Part shown: positions 16,655 to 25,527 of the stretch, in pieces | How positions within the stretch are numbered: position 1 is the stretch's first letter | Layout: each line of letters starts with the position of its first letter | Assembly: GCA_003577315.1 (NCBI GenBank) | Contig: QEVK01000007.1 | Span: forward strand, 50,224-114,223 | DNA length: 64,000 nucleotides | Origin: Hyphomicrobiales bacterium | GTDB lineage: Bacteria; Pseudomonadota; Alphaproteobacteria; Rhizobiales; Rhizobiaceae | Direction of reading: 5' to 3' | Translations under genes and position numbers: made by a program | The notes under the pieces: model-generated | What the model saw: only the letters and a program-made list of their open reading frames with translations | What the model was told of the DNA's origin: nothing | Database searches by the model: none

Positions 16655-17623
16655 TCAGTACGTGGCGTAGACGTCGGTGGTCAGCCGGGAGACGTCGGGC
16701 TCGACGTCGGCGACGGCGCTGCGCACCGAGGTGTCGATCAGATCCGCGACCTCGGCCTCGATGCCGGCCAGCTCGTCGGCCGACATCATGCCGCCGGCCA
16801 GGACGCGCGACTTGAAGGCGCTGAGGCAGTCGCGCTTTTCCATCAGCTCCTCGACCTCGCCCCTGGCGCGATAGGTCGCGGCATCGCCCTCGAAATGGCC
16901 GTAGTAGCGGGTGCAGGTGAGATAGAGCAGCGAGGGGCCGTCGCCGTTGCGCGCCCTGGCGACCGCCTTGCCCGCCGCCTCGTTCACCGCGAAATAGTCG
17001 AACCCGTCGGCGCTGAAGCCGGGCATGCCGAAGCCTTCGGCGCGCTTGATCAGGTCGCCGCCGCCGATCGACCAGCTGCTCGGCGTCGCCTCGGCGTAGC
17101 CGTTGTCCTCCACGACGAAGATCACCGGGAGCTTCCAGACCACCGCGAGGTTGAAGGATTCGAGCGTGGCGGCCTGGTTCGAGGCGCCGTCGCCCATGAA
17201 GCTCACGGCGACGCCGCCGGTCTTGCGCGTCTTCGCCGTCAGCGCCGCGCCGCAGACGAGCGGGTTGCCGGCGCCGACGATGCCGTTCGCCCCCATCATG
17301 CCGACGGTCAGGTCGGCCATGTGCATCGAACCGGCCTTGCCGGCGCAGATGCCGCCCTGCTTGGCGTGCAGCTCGTGCATCATCGCGGTGATGTCGCAGC
17401 CCTTGGCGATCGCATGGCCGTGGCCGCGGTGCGTCGAGGCGATGTAGTCGCGCTCGCCCAGCTCCATGCACACGCCGACCGCGCAGGCTTCCTGCCCCGC
17501 ATAGAGATGGATGAATCCGGGGATGCTGCCTTTCTCGTTCTCCAGATGGACGCGCTCCTCGAACCTGCGAATGGCGGTCATCTTCCAGAAGGCTTGTCTC
17601 AGTTGATTGTCGCGTCGGGACAT
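16655..17623 (-). CDS. acoA: 2-oxo acid/acetoin dehydrogenase E1 alpha subunit
   Basis: A 322-residue E1 alpha subunit with the thiamine diphosphate motif GDGASNQAATLESFN (magnesium ligands Asp and Asn), HRGHGHAIAKG and VEDNGYAEATP. It is the first gene of the E1alpha-E1beta-E2 operon. A TGTGATCACGA element lies about 85 bases upstream of the start, so this complex is probably in the same regulon as the deaminase, hydantoinase and transport genes. The usual activator acoR was not found here. Confidence 0.88.
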   Translation of the reverse strand: MSRRDNQLRQAFWKMTAIRRFEERVHLENEKGSIPGFIHLYAGQEACAVGVCMELGERDYIASTHRGHGHAIAKGCDITAMMHELHAKQGGICAGKAGSMHMADLTVGMMGANGIVGAGNPLVCGAALTAKTRKTGGVAVSFMGDGASNQAATLESFNLAVVWKLPVIFVVEDNGYAEATPSSWSIGGGDLIKRAEGFGMPGFSADGFDYFAVNEAAGKAVARARNGDGPSLLYLTCTRYYGHFEGDAATYRARGEVEELMEKRDCLSAFKSRVLAGGMMSADELAGIEAEVADLIDTSVRSAVADVEPDVSRLTTDVYATY

Positions 17624-17706
17624 GGTGCTCCCTCGATCTGATCCTTGCGCGCATCCAGGCGCGCAGCCGCGCGCCGCCCACGAGCAATCGGCTTTTCGTG
17701 AACTCG

Positions 17707-17720
17707 TGTGTGATCACGAT
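17707..17720. promoter_or_regulatory. TGATCA operator (site B) upstream of E1 alpha
   Basis: The sequence TGTGTGATCACGAT has a perfect GTGATCAC palindrome centred at 17713.5, 88 bases before the E1 alpha start. A poorer element TGAACT lies 12 bases to its left. The core is identical to the other island operators, but the 13-bp spacing is not strict here. Confidence 0.6.
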
Positions 17721-17935
17721 ATGCATCGAATACCCGAAAGTGGCAACCGATTTTTCGATGCACCGCTTCGGCGGAAGGGATATTCGGACCCGCCTTGCCA
17801 ACCGCACCATGAGTTTACAGAGGTGAAATCGGGCTTATTTTTCTATTTAAAACAGATAATTAAATTGAGGATGGCGCAACGAACCAATCCCCTGCGCAAG
17901 ATCGAACAGGGTCGCAAAAAATCTGACGCCATGGT

Positions 17936-18140
17936 TTGACTAATTCGTCAGCTTCATGTAGTTTTACCCTGTGCGTTGCGGTCGACCGCATAGCGGGCGA
18001 CCCGTTCCGTTCGCAGATGCGCAACCGGGGCCGGCGGTCGCCATGCGGCGACCCTTCCCGTGAAGTGTAGCTGAAGCCATCACGCCACGCCTTGCCCAAA
18101 GGCAAGTCGGACCAGCAACTGCGCCACTCAGGAAACGACC
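17936..18140 (+). promoter_or_regulatory. Predicted promoter and structured 5-prime leader of the ABC permease operon
   Basis: TTGACT (17936-17941) and TAGTTT (17959-17964) are 17 bases apart and form a likely promoter. The leader that follows is about 170 bases and rich in symmetry: a 14-bp palindrome TGCGGTCGACCGCA (17977-17990), a hairpin GGTCGCC/GGCGACC with loop ATGC (18036-18053), and a hairpin CTTGCC/GGCAAG with loop CAAA (18091-18106). I could not match it to the thiamine or guanidine riboswitch cores. It could be an attenuator or an RNA element for the transporter. The rest of the 17624-18140 gap holds only site B and an AT-rich stretch (17820-17900). Confidence 0.45.
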
Positions 18141-18977
18141 ATGAGCACCAGGCAGAACAATTCCGCGTCGAAACCCGACCTGAGCGAGCGTCTCCTGGCG
18201 TTGGCGGCGGATTATCTGGCGCCGACGCTGACGATGCTGGGCGCGCTGCTGGCATGGGAGGCCCTCGTCTACTTCAAGGAGATCCCGCCCTACCTGCTGC
18301 CGGCCCCCAGCCTGATCCTGAAGACCCTTGTCACCGACTTCGGCTCGCTCGTCCCCTCGCTTCTGTTCACGATCCGGCTGACGGTGCTGTCGCTGTGCCT
18401 GGCGGTGGCGGGCGGCGTGTTCATCGGCACGTTGTTCGCGCTGTCGCGCACGGTCGAGCGCAGCCTGTTCCCGTTCGCGGTCATCCTGCAGGTGACGCCG
18501 ATCGTGGCCATCGCGCCGCTCATCCTGATCTATGTGGAATCGACCTTCACGGCGCTGCTGATCTGCGCCTGGATCGTCGCCTTCTTCCCGATCCTGTCGG
18601 GCACGGTGATCGGCCTGCGCAGCGCCGACCACAACCTTCGCGATCTCTTCACCCTCTACAGCGCCACGCCGCTGCAGCGGCTGCGCTTCCTGCTGGCGCC
18701 GTCGGCGCTGCCCTACTTCATGTCGTCGCTGAAGGTCGCCGGCGGCCTGTCGCTCATCGGCGCGGTGGTGTCCGAGTTCGTGGCCGGCACCGCCGGCGCC
18801 AATACGGGCCTGGCGTCCCGCATCCTCGAATCCAGCTTCCGCAACGAGATTCCGCGCATGTTCGCGGCTCTGGTTCTGGTCTCGCTGCTCGGCATCGCGA
18901 TCTTCTTCATCATGGCCTGGGCCTCGCGGCGCGTGCTGGGCCACTGGCACGAGAGCGAGGTCAAGCGCGAAGGCTGA
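18141..18977 (+). CDS. ABC transporter permease (SsuC/TauC type)
   Basis: A 278-residue inner-membrane permease with about six spans and the EAA loop that meets the ATPase (SATPLQRLRFLLAPSALP followed by GLSLIGAVVSEF). It belongs to the nitrate/sulfonate/taurine/thiamine-precursor permease group. It is followed 58 bases later by a binding protein. No ATPase is adjacent; the orphan ATPase at 12065-12817 is the best partner. Confidence 0.87.
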   Translation: MSTRQNNSASKPDLSERLLALAADYLAPTLTMLGALLAWEALVYFKEIPPYLLPAPSLILKTLVTDFGSLVPSLLFTIRLTVLSLCLAVAGGVFIGTLFALSRTVERSLFPFAVILQVTPIVAIAPLILIYVESTFTALLICAWIVAFFPILSGTVIGLRSADHNLRDLFTLYSATPLQRLRFLLAPSALPYFMSSLKVAGGLSLIGAVVSEFVAGTAGANTGLASRILESSFRNEIPRMFAALVLVSLLGIAIFFIMAWASRRVLGHWHESEVKREG

Positions 18978-19035
18978 CCTCATCGACACGCAACGGCAAT
19001 ACATCGGACATGCTAGCCACAGGGAGGACTACAGC

Positions 19036-20055
19036 ATGATGTCTCGACTCTTCATCAAGGCCGCATTGGGCGTCGGCCTGGCGCTGCTTACCTCGGCGGC
19101 GGCGAGCGCGGCGGACAAGGTGCGCTTCGGCACGAACTGGCTCGCCCAGGGCGCCCATGGCGGCTACTATCAGGCGCTCGCGGACGGCACCTACGCCAAA
19201 TACGGCCTCGACGTCGAGATCATTCCCGGCGGTCCGCAGGTCAACAGCCGGCCGCTGCTTCCGGCCGGCCGGCTCGATTTCCTGATGGCCGGAAACATGC
19301 TGCTTCCGTTCGACAACGTGCGCGGCGGCATCCCGACCAAGGCCGTCGCCGCCTTCTTCCAGAAGGACCCGCAGGCGCTGATGGCGCACAAGGGCCAGTA
19401 CAAGGACTTCGCCGACCTCGCCAACGCCCCGCAGGTGCTGATCGCCAAGGACGCGCAGTTCAGCTTCTGGCTGTGGCTGGTGGCCAGGCACGGCTTCCGC
19501 GACGAGCAGGTCCGCCCCTACGGCTTCAACCTCTCGGCCTTCCTCCAGGACAAGAAGGTGGTCCAGCAGGCCTATGCGACGTCCGAGCCCGGCTACGCGA
19601 TGGCCGAGGGCGGCGATCCCGAGGTGTATCTGCTCGCCGATCACGGCTGGAGCTCGTATTCGAGCGTCATCGAGGCGCGGACCGAGATGATCGAATCCAA
19701 CCCCGACCTGATCCAGCGCTTCATCGACGCCTCGGCGATCGGCTGGACCACCTTCCTCTATGGCGACAACAGCGCGGCGGTGCAGGCGATCATGGCCGCC
19801 AACCCCGATCTCTCGGTCGAGAAGCTCAATTTCGAGATCGAGCAGATCAAGACGCTGGGCCTCGCCGACGCCAACGAGTCGCTGACGCTGGGCATGGGCG
19901 CCATGACCGAGGAGCGCGTCAAGTCCTTCTACGACCTCGCGGTCGAGGCCGGCATCTTCAAGGCCGAGGACGTCGACCTCTCCAAGGTGGCCGACTTCCG
20001 CTTCGTCAACAAGGGCGTTGGGCTCGACCTGCGCAAGGAGTTGACCGGCCAGTAG
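19036..20055 (+). CDS. ABC transporter substrate-binding protein (NMT1/THI5-like)
   Basis: A 339-residue periplasmic protein with a Sec signal (residues 1-26, cleavage near ASA-AD). The mature start, VRFGTNWLAQGAHGGYYQAL, is the typical first strand and ligand loop of NMT1/THI5-like proteins, which bind pyrimidine, sulfonate or related small molecules. The AEGGDPEV and YLL segments sit at the expected hinge. GGAGG precedes the first of two adjacent ATG codons by eight bases. The ligand is unknown; the presence of a RutR-like regulator just downstream makes a pyrimidine or other ring compound reasonable. Confidence 0.85.
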   Translation: MMSRLFIKAALGVGLALLTSAAASAADKVRFGTNWLAQGAHGGYYQALADGTYAKYGLDVEIIPGGPQVNSRPLLPAGRLDFLMAGNMLLPFDNVRGGIPTKAVAAFFQKDPQALMAHKGQYKDFADLANAPQVLIAKDAQFSFWLWLVARHGFRDEQVRPYGFNLSAFLQDKKVVQQAYATSEPGYAMAEGGDPEVYLLADHGWSSYSSVIEARTEMIESNPDLIQRFIDASAIGWTTFLYGDNSAAVQAIMAANPDLSVEKLNFEIEQIKTLGLADANESLTLGMGAMTEERVKSFYDLAVEAGIFKAEDVDLSKVADFRFVNKGVGLDLRKELTGQ

Positions 20056-20105
20056 GCCGGCGGGGAACGGCCGAAGGCGGCTTCGGTCGCAAGGAGCCCT
20101 TCCGG

Positions 20106-20130
20106 GGGGCGCGGGGTCCGCGCCCCTCTT
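20106..20130 (+). terminator. Probable rho-independent terminator after the binding-protein gene
   Basis: A perfect 9-bp stem GGGGCGCGG/CCGCGCCCC with loop GGT is followed by TCTT. It lies 50 bases after the stop of the binding-protein gene. The T tract is short, so termination may be partial. Confidence 0.55.
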
Positions 20131-20279
20131 CGATTCGACAGGGTCCGTCCTCGGGCGCGATCATGTTCTATCTACTTGATTTAGCCGCATTTGTGCCGCG
20201 CGAAGTATTTCCCCCTCGCCGCAAAATGCTCTAACGTATCGCCCGCCCCCGAAATCACATCGAGCCACCAGAGACGACG

Positions 20280-20945
20280 ATGAAGAACAATGCGGCACGA
20301 AAGCGCGAGAGGATTCGCGAGGAGATCCTCGATGCGGCGGTCAGGGAGTTCGCGAGAAACGGCGTTCGCGGGGCCTCGATGCAGGCCATCGCCGATGAAA
20401 TCGGCATCTCGAAGGCCAAGCTCTACTACTACGTCGCGAGCAAGGAGGATCTCTATGAAGAGGCCATCGTGCACATCTTGCACATATGGCATGACCTCTT
20501 CTCCATCGAGAACGCCGAGGCCGGGCCGGAGGAATTCTTCCGCGGCTACGTCACGCGCAAGATCCGCATCTGCCTCGAACACCCGGAGATTTGCCAGCTC
20601 TACTCCAACGAGATTCTCCAGGGCGCGCCGGTGCTGCGCAAATACTGGCACGAATCGAAGAGGATGACCGAGCTGGGGGCCCGGAAGATCGAGCAATGGG
20701 TCGCCGAGGGCCTGATGCGGCCGGTGGACCCGGTCCTGCTGCAACTGAACATCTGGGCGATCTCGGACAACTACGCGCTGCATCGCTCGCAGATCGCCTA
20801 CCTCACCGGCGCCGAAGACCCTGACAAGCTCGACGACGACAAGATCCTGAGCGAGGCGATAGACCTGTTCCTCGTCGGCTGCGGGATCGTGCCGGCCCGC
20901 AAGCCGCGGGCGGAAACGCGCAGCCGGGCGCTCGGCGTGCCCTGA
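20280..20945 (+). CDS. TetR-family regulator, RutR-like
   Basis: A 221-residue regulator: TetR helix-turn-helix at about residues 12-60 (ASMQAIADEIGISKAKLYYY) and a C-terminal domain that follows the E. coli RutR pattern (SNEILQGAPVL, KIEQWVAEGLMRPVDP, IWAISDNYA, then TGAEDPD). RutR senses uracil and controls pyrimidine breakdown. No RutR-like TTGACCA palindrome was seen at its own start. It is placed between two NMT1/THI5-type transporters, so it may control one or both in response to a pyrimidine-like ligand. Confidence 0.83.
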   Translation: MKNNAARKRERIREEILDAAVREFARNGVRGASMQAIADEIGISKAKLYYYVASKEDLYEEAIVHILHIWHDLFSIENAEAGPEEFFRGYVTRKIRICLEHPEICQLYSNEILQGAPVLRKYWHESKRMTELGARKIEQWVAEGLMRPVDPVLLQLNIWAISDNYALHRSQIAYLTGAEDPDKLDDDKILSEAIDLFLVGCGIVPARKPRAETRSRALGVP

Positions 20946-20983
20946 AGGCCGGCGGCTCGTCTCGCGCGGGGCGGGCCGACGAT

Positions 20984-21784
20984 CTAATGGGCGACCAGCA
21001 CGCCCTTCGCCTCGAAGATGTCGCGTATCTGCCGGACATAGCCCTGATAGGCCTTGTCCTCATGCGTCCTGCCCCATTGGCGCGGGCGCGGGATGTCGAT
21101 CTTGAGATCGAGGTCGACGCGGCCCGGGCGGGGCGACATCACCAGCACGCGGTCGGCAAGGAACACGGCCTCGTCGATGCCGTGGGTGATGAACAGCACG
21201 GTGTTGCCGAGCCTGAGCCACATGGCCTGAAGGTCCATGATCATCTGCTCGCGCGTCAGCGCGTCGAGCGCGCCGAACGGCTCGTCCATCAACATCAGAC
21301 CCGGCTCCTGGATCAACGCCCGGCAGATCGCCACGCGCTGACGCATGCCGCCCGACAGCTCGGACGGGTATTTGTTGCCGAAACCCTCCAGCCCGACCTG
21401 GACCAGCAGTTCCTCGGCGCGCGACCGATACTTGGCGACGTCGAGCCTCTTGATCTCGATCGGCAGCAGGATGTTCTCGATCACGGTGCGCCAGTAGAGC
21501 AGCAGGTCGGACTGGAAGACCACGCCGATCTTGGGATGAGGCTTGCTGATCGTCTCGCCGTCGATGGCGATGGTGCCGGTGGTGGCGCCGGTCAGGCCGG
21601 CGAGCAGCGACAACAGCGTGCTCTTGCCGCAGCCGCTGGGGCCGACCACGGCGACGAAGCTGCCGGGCTCGAACCTGACGTCGATGTTGCCGAGCGCGAC
21701 GACGTCGTCTTCCTCGCGCGTCTTGTACGTCTTGGAAAGTCGCGAAATGTCGACCGCCGCACCGGCCTGGGACAGGGCATTCAT
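20984..21784 (-). CDS. ABC transporter ATPase (second NMT1/THI5-type system)
   Basis: A 266-residue ATPase with Walker A GPSGCGKST, Q-loop VVFQSDLLLYW, signature LSGGMRQR, Walker B LMLMDEP and H-loop ITHG. The ATG at 21784 was preferred to a TTG one codon earlier. It is the last gene of a complete minus-strand transporter operon, 76 bases after the permease. The C-terminal region with PRPGRVDLDLKIDIPRPRQW is typical of the SsuB/TauB group. Confidence 0.88.
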   Translation of the reverse strand: MNALSQAGAAVDISRLSKTYKTREEDDVVALGNIDVRFEPGSFVAVVGPSGCGKSTLLSLLAGLTGATTGTIAIDGETISKPHPKIGVVFQSDLLLYWRTVIENILLPIEIKRLDVAKYRSRAEELLVQVGLEGFGNKYPSELSGGMRQRVAICRALIQEPGLMLMDEPFGALDALTREQMIMDLQAMWLRLGNTVLFITHGIDEAVFLADRVLVMSPRPGRVDLDLKIDIPRPRQWGRTHEDKAYQGYVRQIRDIFEAKGVLVAH

Positions 21785-21860
21785 CAAACCGCCTCACTGG
21801 AACGTTGTCGTTTCTGGAGCCGGCAGCGGGCCGGGGCCCACCGCCTGCCTACATGGCTGC

Positions 21861-22691
21861 CTACTTCGCGGAGTCGCGCTTGTAGGTGACGCGGCTCTCG
21901 ATGAAGTCGATGACGAAATAGAGCGTCACGCCGAGGCCGGAGATCGCCACCACCGTCGCGAAGTTGAGCGTGGTGTCGAACAGCGAGTTCGCCTGAAGCT
22001 GGAGATAGCCGAGGCCGCGTTCGGCGGCGACGTATTCGCCGATGACGGCGCCGATGACGGCCAGCGAGATCGCCACCTTGAAGCCGCCGAAGATGTTGGG
22101 CAGCGCCGCCGGCAGGCGCACCTTGAAGAAGGTCTGCCACTCGTTGGCCCCCATCGAGCGGACGAGATAGACCAGGTTCTTGTCCAGCGACTGCAGGCCC
22201 ACGACCGTCGAGATGACGATCGGGAAGAACGAGATCAGGAATGCCAGCGTGATCTTCGGCGCCCAGCCATAGCCGAGATACAGCACCAGCAGCGGTGCCA
22301 GCGCCACCTTGGGCACGGTCTGCAACGCCACCAGGATGGGATAGATGGCGCGCTCGAAGGCCCGCGAGTAGAAGATCAGCAACGCCAGGGGAATGCCGAT
22401 CAGCACGGCCATGGCGAAACCGGACACCACCTCGAACAGGGTCACATAGGCATGGTTGGCCAGTAGCGGCAGTTCGCCGACGATCCGCGTGGCGATGGCC
22501 AGCGGGGTCGGCAGGACGAACTCCGAAAGGCCCGCCAGGGGAACCGCCGCCTGCCAGGCGCCGAGCAGCACGGCCGCGAGGAGGAGCGCCGAATAACGTT
22601 CAAGCCACGGGGCCCGTACCTTCTTCCTGGCCATCTTCCCGCCCCGCTTCGCCTGCGCGCTGCCGGCGCCGATTGCATCCGTTCCAGCCAC
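21861..22691 (-). CDS. ABC transporter permease (second NMT1/THI5-type system)
   Basis: A 276-residue permease with about six membrane spans and a clear EAA loop (SMGANEWQTFFKVRLPAALP). The GTG start at 22691 lies seven bases after the binding-protein stop and has GAGG in range; an internal ATG (22634) giving MARKKVRAPW is an alternative, and would remove a poorly conserved 19-residue lead. Its partners are the binding protein upstream and the ATPase downstream. Confidence 0.85.
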   Translation of the reverse strand: MAGTDAIGAGSAQAKRGGKMARKKVRAPWLERYSALLLAAVLLGAWQAAVPLAGLSEFVLPTPLAIATRIVGELPLLANHAYVTLFEVVSGFAMAVLIGIPLALLIFYSRAFERAIYPILVALQTVPKVALAPLLVLYLGYGWAPKITLAFLISFFPIVISTVVGLQSLDKNLVYLVRSMGANEWQTFFKVRLPAALPNIFGGFKVAISLAVIGAVIGEYVAAERGLGYLQLQANSLFDTTLNFATVVAISGLGVTLYFVIDFIESRVTYKRDSAK

Positions 22692-22698
22692 CGTGGCC

Positions 22699-23691
22699 TC
22701 ACTGCGTCAGGAGTTCGTTGGTGTAGAAGGTCGAAAGCGGCTTCGGCTCGCCGATGTCCTCGACGCTGCCGATCAGCTTGAGGGCGTCGGCGATCGCCTG
22801 CTCGTCGATCCAGCCGACGGGCTTGCCGCTCGGCGAGTGGATCGATTCCGACGTCGCCTCGATCTGCTGCTGCACGACCTTGGCGGAGGGACCGCCCTGC
22901 CAGACGGCCATGAGCGCGGCCGTCGCCGCGGCGGGATCGCTGCGCGTCATGTCGATCGCCTTGGCATTGGCGGCGAGGAAGTTCTTGAGCGTCTCGGCCT
23001 TGTTGGCGATGCCGGCATCGCTGGCAACCACCGCCATGCCCGGAATGGCGAGGCCGTGCTCGGCCATGTCGAGGGTCGGGAAATGCTGGCCGATCCTGTC
23101 TTCGAGGACCGGCAGGTCGTTGGTCAGGTAGACGCTGACCACATCGACCTGCTTCTGCAGGAACTGCGGCACGCGCGACTGCGAGTCCATCTGGACCTTG
23201 CTGACCTTGCTGCAATCGACCTTGTTGATCTCGCAGAAGGCGTCGAGATAGGAGGTGCCGGTCTCGCCGATGGAATGGGCGATGGTCTTGCCCTCGAGAT
23301 CCCCGGGCTCGTTCACCGGCTTCTCGGGATGCGAGATCAGCACGATCGGCGCTTCCGGCTGATAGAGCGCGACGATCTTGACCGGCATGCCTTTCTGGAT
23401 AGCGGAGATGGCGAAGATCCCCGGCAGGATGACGGCGTCTTCCTGGCCCTGGATGAGCGCGCCCAGCGCGGCCTGCGAGCCGGCGCCCTCGCCCAGCTTG
23501 AGGGCCACGCCGGCATCCTTGTAGATGCCCTTCTGCTCCCCGAGATAGAAGAAGCCGTACTCGCCCTTGAGCTTCCAGCTGAAGCGGACGTTGACGTCGT
23601 CAGCCATGGCGCTCTGGCCCGCCATCAGCGTGGCGAAGGCGGTTGCCGCGGCAAAGGCCGCACTGCGAATGAAACCCGTAGCCTGCAACAT
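22699..23691 (-). CDS. ABC transporter substrate-binding protein (NMT1/THI5-like)
   Basis: A 330-residue periplasmic protein with a Sec signal ending near SAMA (about residue 30), followed by DVNVRFSWKLKGEYGFFYLGEQKG, whose first part is the usual ligand loop of the NMT1/THI5-like group. The ATG at 23691 is seven bases after GGAGG. It leads the three-gene transporter operon, whose promoter carries site C, TGTGATCACAATTG, between a TTGACA box and the gene. The ligand is unknown. Two paralogous transporters in one island suggests related ligands. Confidence 0.86.
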   Translation of the reverse strand: MLQATGFIRSAAFAAATAFATLMAGQSAMADDVNVRFSWKLKGEYGFFYLGEQKGIYKDAGVALKLGEGAGSQAALGALIQGQEDAVILPGIFAISAIQKGMPVKIVALYQPEAPIVLISHPEKPVNEPGDLEGKTIAHSIGETGTSYLDAFCEINKVDCSKVSKVQMDSQSRVPQFLQKQVDVVSVYLTNDLPVLEDRIGQHFPTLDMAEHGLAIPGMAVVASDAGIANKAETLKNFLAANAKAIDMTRSDPAAATAALMAVWQGGPSAKVVQQQIEATSESIHSPSGKPVGWIDEQAIADALKLIGSVEDIGEPKPLSTFYTNELLTQ

Positions 23692-23794
23692 TTTCACTCC
23701 TCCCTTGCGGGCGCCGGCCGGCGCCCTTTCGGCCCGAAGGCCCGCCACTCCCACCGGAACCGGGGTCTGGCGCGGCGGCGATGATCCCAGTTCT

Positions 23795-23820
23795 TGATCT
23801 CATCGTGTGATCACAATTGA
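23795..23820. promoter_or_regulatory. TGATCA operator pair, 13-bp phase (site C)
   Basis: TGATCT at 23795 and TGATCA at 23808 are 13 bp apart. On the minus strand a TTGACA box follows just beyond the array, so a bound protein would lie between the -35 and -10 boxes of the binding-protein promoter. The flank TGATCACAATTGAGGATTTGTCAAG, which runs past position 23820, is nearly repeated at site E. Confidence 0.7.
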
Positions 23821-24008
23821 GGATTTGTCAAGTGACGAATCGGGCGTGGCGCACCGGACCCGCCGTCGCGCGGCGCGTCCCTGCGCGCCGCCGCGGCGCC
23901 GTCGCGGGCAAGCTTTGGAAATCGCTTGCGGATTCACCGCGCGCCGCACCTCGCGGCCGCAAGCCGGTTTTCGGGCGGCCGCGCGGGCCGGTCCCCGCGC
24001 CGGTAACA

Positions 24009-25034
24009 TTACCGCGAGGCGGACGCCGCCACGGCGTCAGCCGCCGGCGCGAAGGTGCTCGGCAGCGAGTTCTCGATGGCCTTGCGCGAGAGGTTGCGCG
24101 CGATGAAGACCAGCCATCCGCGCTGCGTTCCTTCCGGCCAGCGCGGCAGGTGTTCGGGGGGATAGACGACATGCTGCACGCCGTGGACGACCACGGGGCG
24201 AGGATCGCCGGCCACGCGAAGGAGCCCCTTGACCCGAAGGATCGACTGGCCGCGACCGGCGAGCAGCAGCTCGAGCCAGTCGACAAAGGCCGGCCAGTCG
24301 ACCGCGCTCTCGACCTCGACGGTGAACGTCTCGACGCCGGAGCTGTGCCTTGCGACCGTCGGCGCATCCGTCGCGTCCATGTGGCGCGGCCGCCAGTCGG
24401 CGGCGTGGTCGAACACCTCGGCGCCACACGGCCTGGCCGTCCTGCCCGACACCAGCCGCCGCACCGTCGGATTGACCCTGGCGATGTCGAGATTCAGCGC
24501 GTCGAGCCGCCACGGCTCGACGAGGTCCGACTTGGTGAGGATCACGCAGTCCGCCAGCGCGATCTGCTGGACCGCCTCGGCGAAGGTCGCGATGCTCGCG
24601 CCGCCCCCGATGCCGTCCACGGTCGCGACGATACTGCCGGCGCGGTAGGCGCGCCGCAGCCGCAGGTCGCCCGTCACCGCCTGCATGATGGGGGCGGGAT
24701 CGGCCAGCCCCGAGGTCTCGACCACGACGCGGCGAAACGGCGCCACCTCGCCCCGCCGGACCCTGGCAAGCAGGTCCGTCAGCGTCGAGACCAGGTCGCC
24801 CTGCACGGCGCAGCACAGGCAGCCCGACGACAGGAGGACGACGTCCTCCGATATCTCCTGGACGAGCAGATGGTCGAGCCCCACCTCCCCGAACTCGTTG
24901 ATGAGCACGGCCGTGTCGGCGAATCCGGGCTCGCCGAGCAGGTGCCGCAGAAAGGTGGTCTTGCCGCTGCCGAGGAACCCGGTCAGCACGTTGACAGGGA
25001 TCCTGTCATCCGGCGCGGAAGCGGCCGGGCGCAC
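24009..25034 (-). CDS. CobW/G3E-family GTPase, probable metal chaperone
   Basis: A 341-residue protein with Walker A GFLGSGKTT, the metal-binding SGCLCC motif, switch segment VETSGLADP and TKSDLV guanine motif; the C-terminal CobW_C domain occupies about residues 230-330. These GTPases deliver zinc or another metal to client enzymes. The GTG start is two bases after the RidA stop, so the two are coupled. Its place in an island rich in metal-dependent amidohydrolases suggests that it loads one of them; this is inference from context. Confidence 0.85.
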   Translation of the reverse strand: MRPAASAPDDRIPVNVLTGFLGSGKTTFLRHLLGEPGFADTAVLINEFGEVGLDHLLVQEISEDVVLLSSGCLCCAVQGDLVSTLTDLLARVRRGEVAPFRRVVVETSGLADPAPIMQAVTGDLRLRRAYRAGSIVATVDGIGGGASIATFAEAVQQIALADCVILTKSDLVEPWRLDALNLDIARVNPTVRRLVSGRTARPCGAEVFDHAADWRPRHMDATDAPTVARHSSGVETFTVEVESAVDWPAFVDWLELLLAGRGQSILRVKGLLRVAGDPRPVVVHGVQHVVYPPEHLPRWPEGTQRGWLVFIARNLSRKAIENSLPSTFAPAADAVAASASR

Positions 25035-25036
25035 GG

Positions 25037-25504
25037 TCAGGCCACTTCGAAGATGGCGTCGACCTCGACCGGAACGTTGCGCGGCAGCGAATAGCAGCCG
25101 ACCGCGGCACGGGCGTGACGCCCGGCCTCGCCGAACACCTCGACCATCAGGTCGGAAGCGCCGTTGATGACCCTGGGATGGTCCTTGAAGTCGGGCTCGG
25201 CATTGACGAAGCCGCCGAGCCGGATCACGCCGACGACCCGGTCGAGATCGCCGTCGAGCGCCTGCTTGAGCGCGGCGAGGATGTTGACGGCGCACAGGCG
25301 CGCGGCGGCCTGCCCCTCCTCGACGGTGTAGTCCGAGCCGAGCTTGCCGGTATACCTGTCCTTGCCGCCCTCGCTGGGGACCTGGCCGGAAATGTAGATC
25401 TGGTTGCCGAGACGACGCGCCGGCACGTAGTTCGCCGCCGGCGGCGGCGTCGTCGGCAGGCTGATGCCCAGGCTCGCCAGCCTTCCCTCGATCCTTCCCG
25501 CCAT
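25037..25504 (-). CDS. RidA/YjgF/YER057c-family protein
   Basis: A 155-residue RidA-family protein, the longer subgroup of about 150 residues. The conserved Arg is in HARAAVGCYSLPRNVPVEVDAIFEVA (segment running about residues 130-155), the loop that binds the carboxylate of enamine or imine intermediates. RidA proteins hydrolyse reactive 2-aminoacrylate-type enamines, and distant members act as ring-amide deaminases or hydrolases. GGAGG precedes the ATG. Enamines could arise from the amino acid oxidase or ammonia-releasing steps of this island. Confidence 0.87.
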   Translation of the reverse strand: MAGRIEGRLASLGISLPTTPPPAANYVPARRLGNQIYISGQVPSEGGKDRYTGKLGSDYTVEEGQAAARLCAVNILAALKQALDGDLDRVVGVIRLGGFVNAEPDFKDHPRVINGASDLMVEVFGEAGRHARAAVGCYSLPRNVPVEVDAIFEVA

Positions 25505-25527
25505 GCGAGCTCCTCCCGTGTCCGGCT

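Noticed and set aside
17964..18140. A thiamine or guanidine-type riboswitch before the permease
   Set aside because: The conserved cores (CTGAGA with ACCTGAT, or the ykkC blocks) are not present; reported only as a structured leader.
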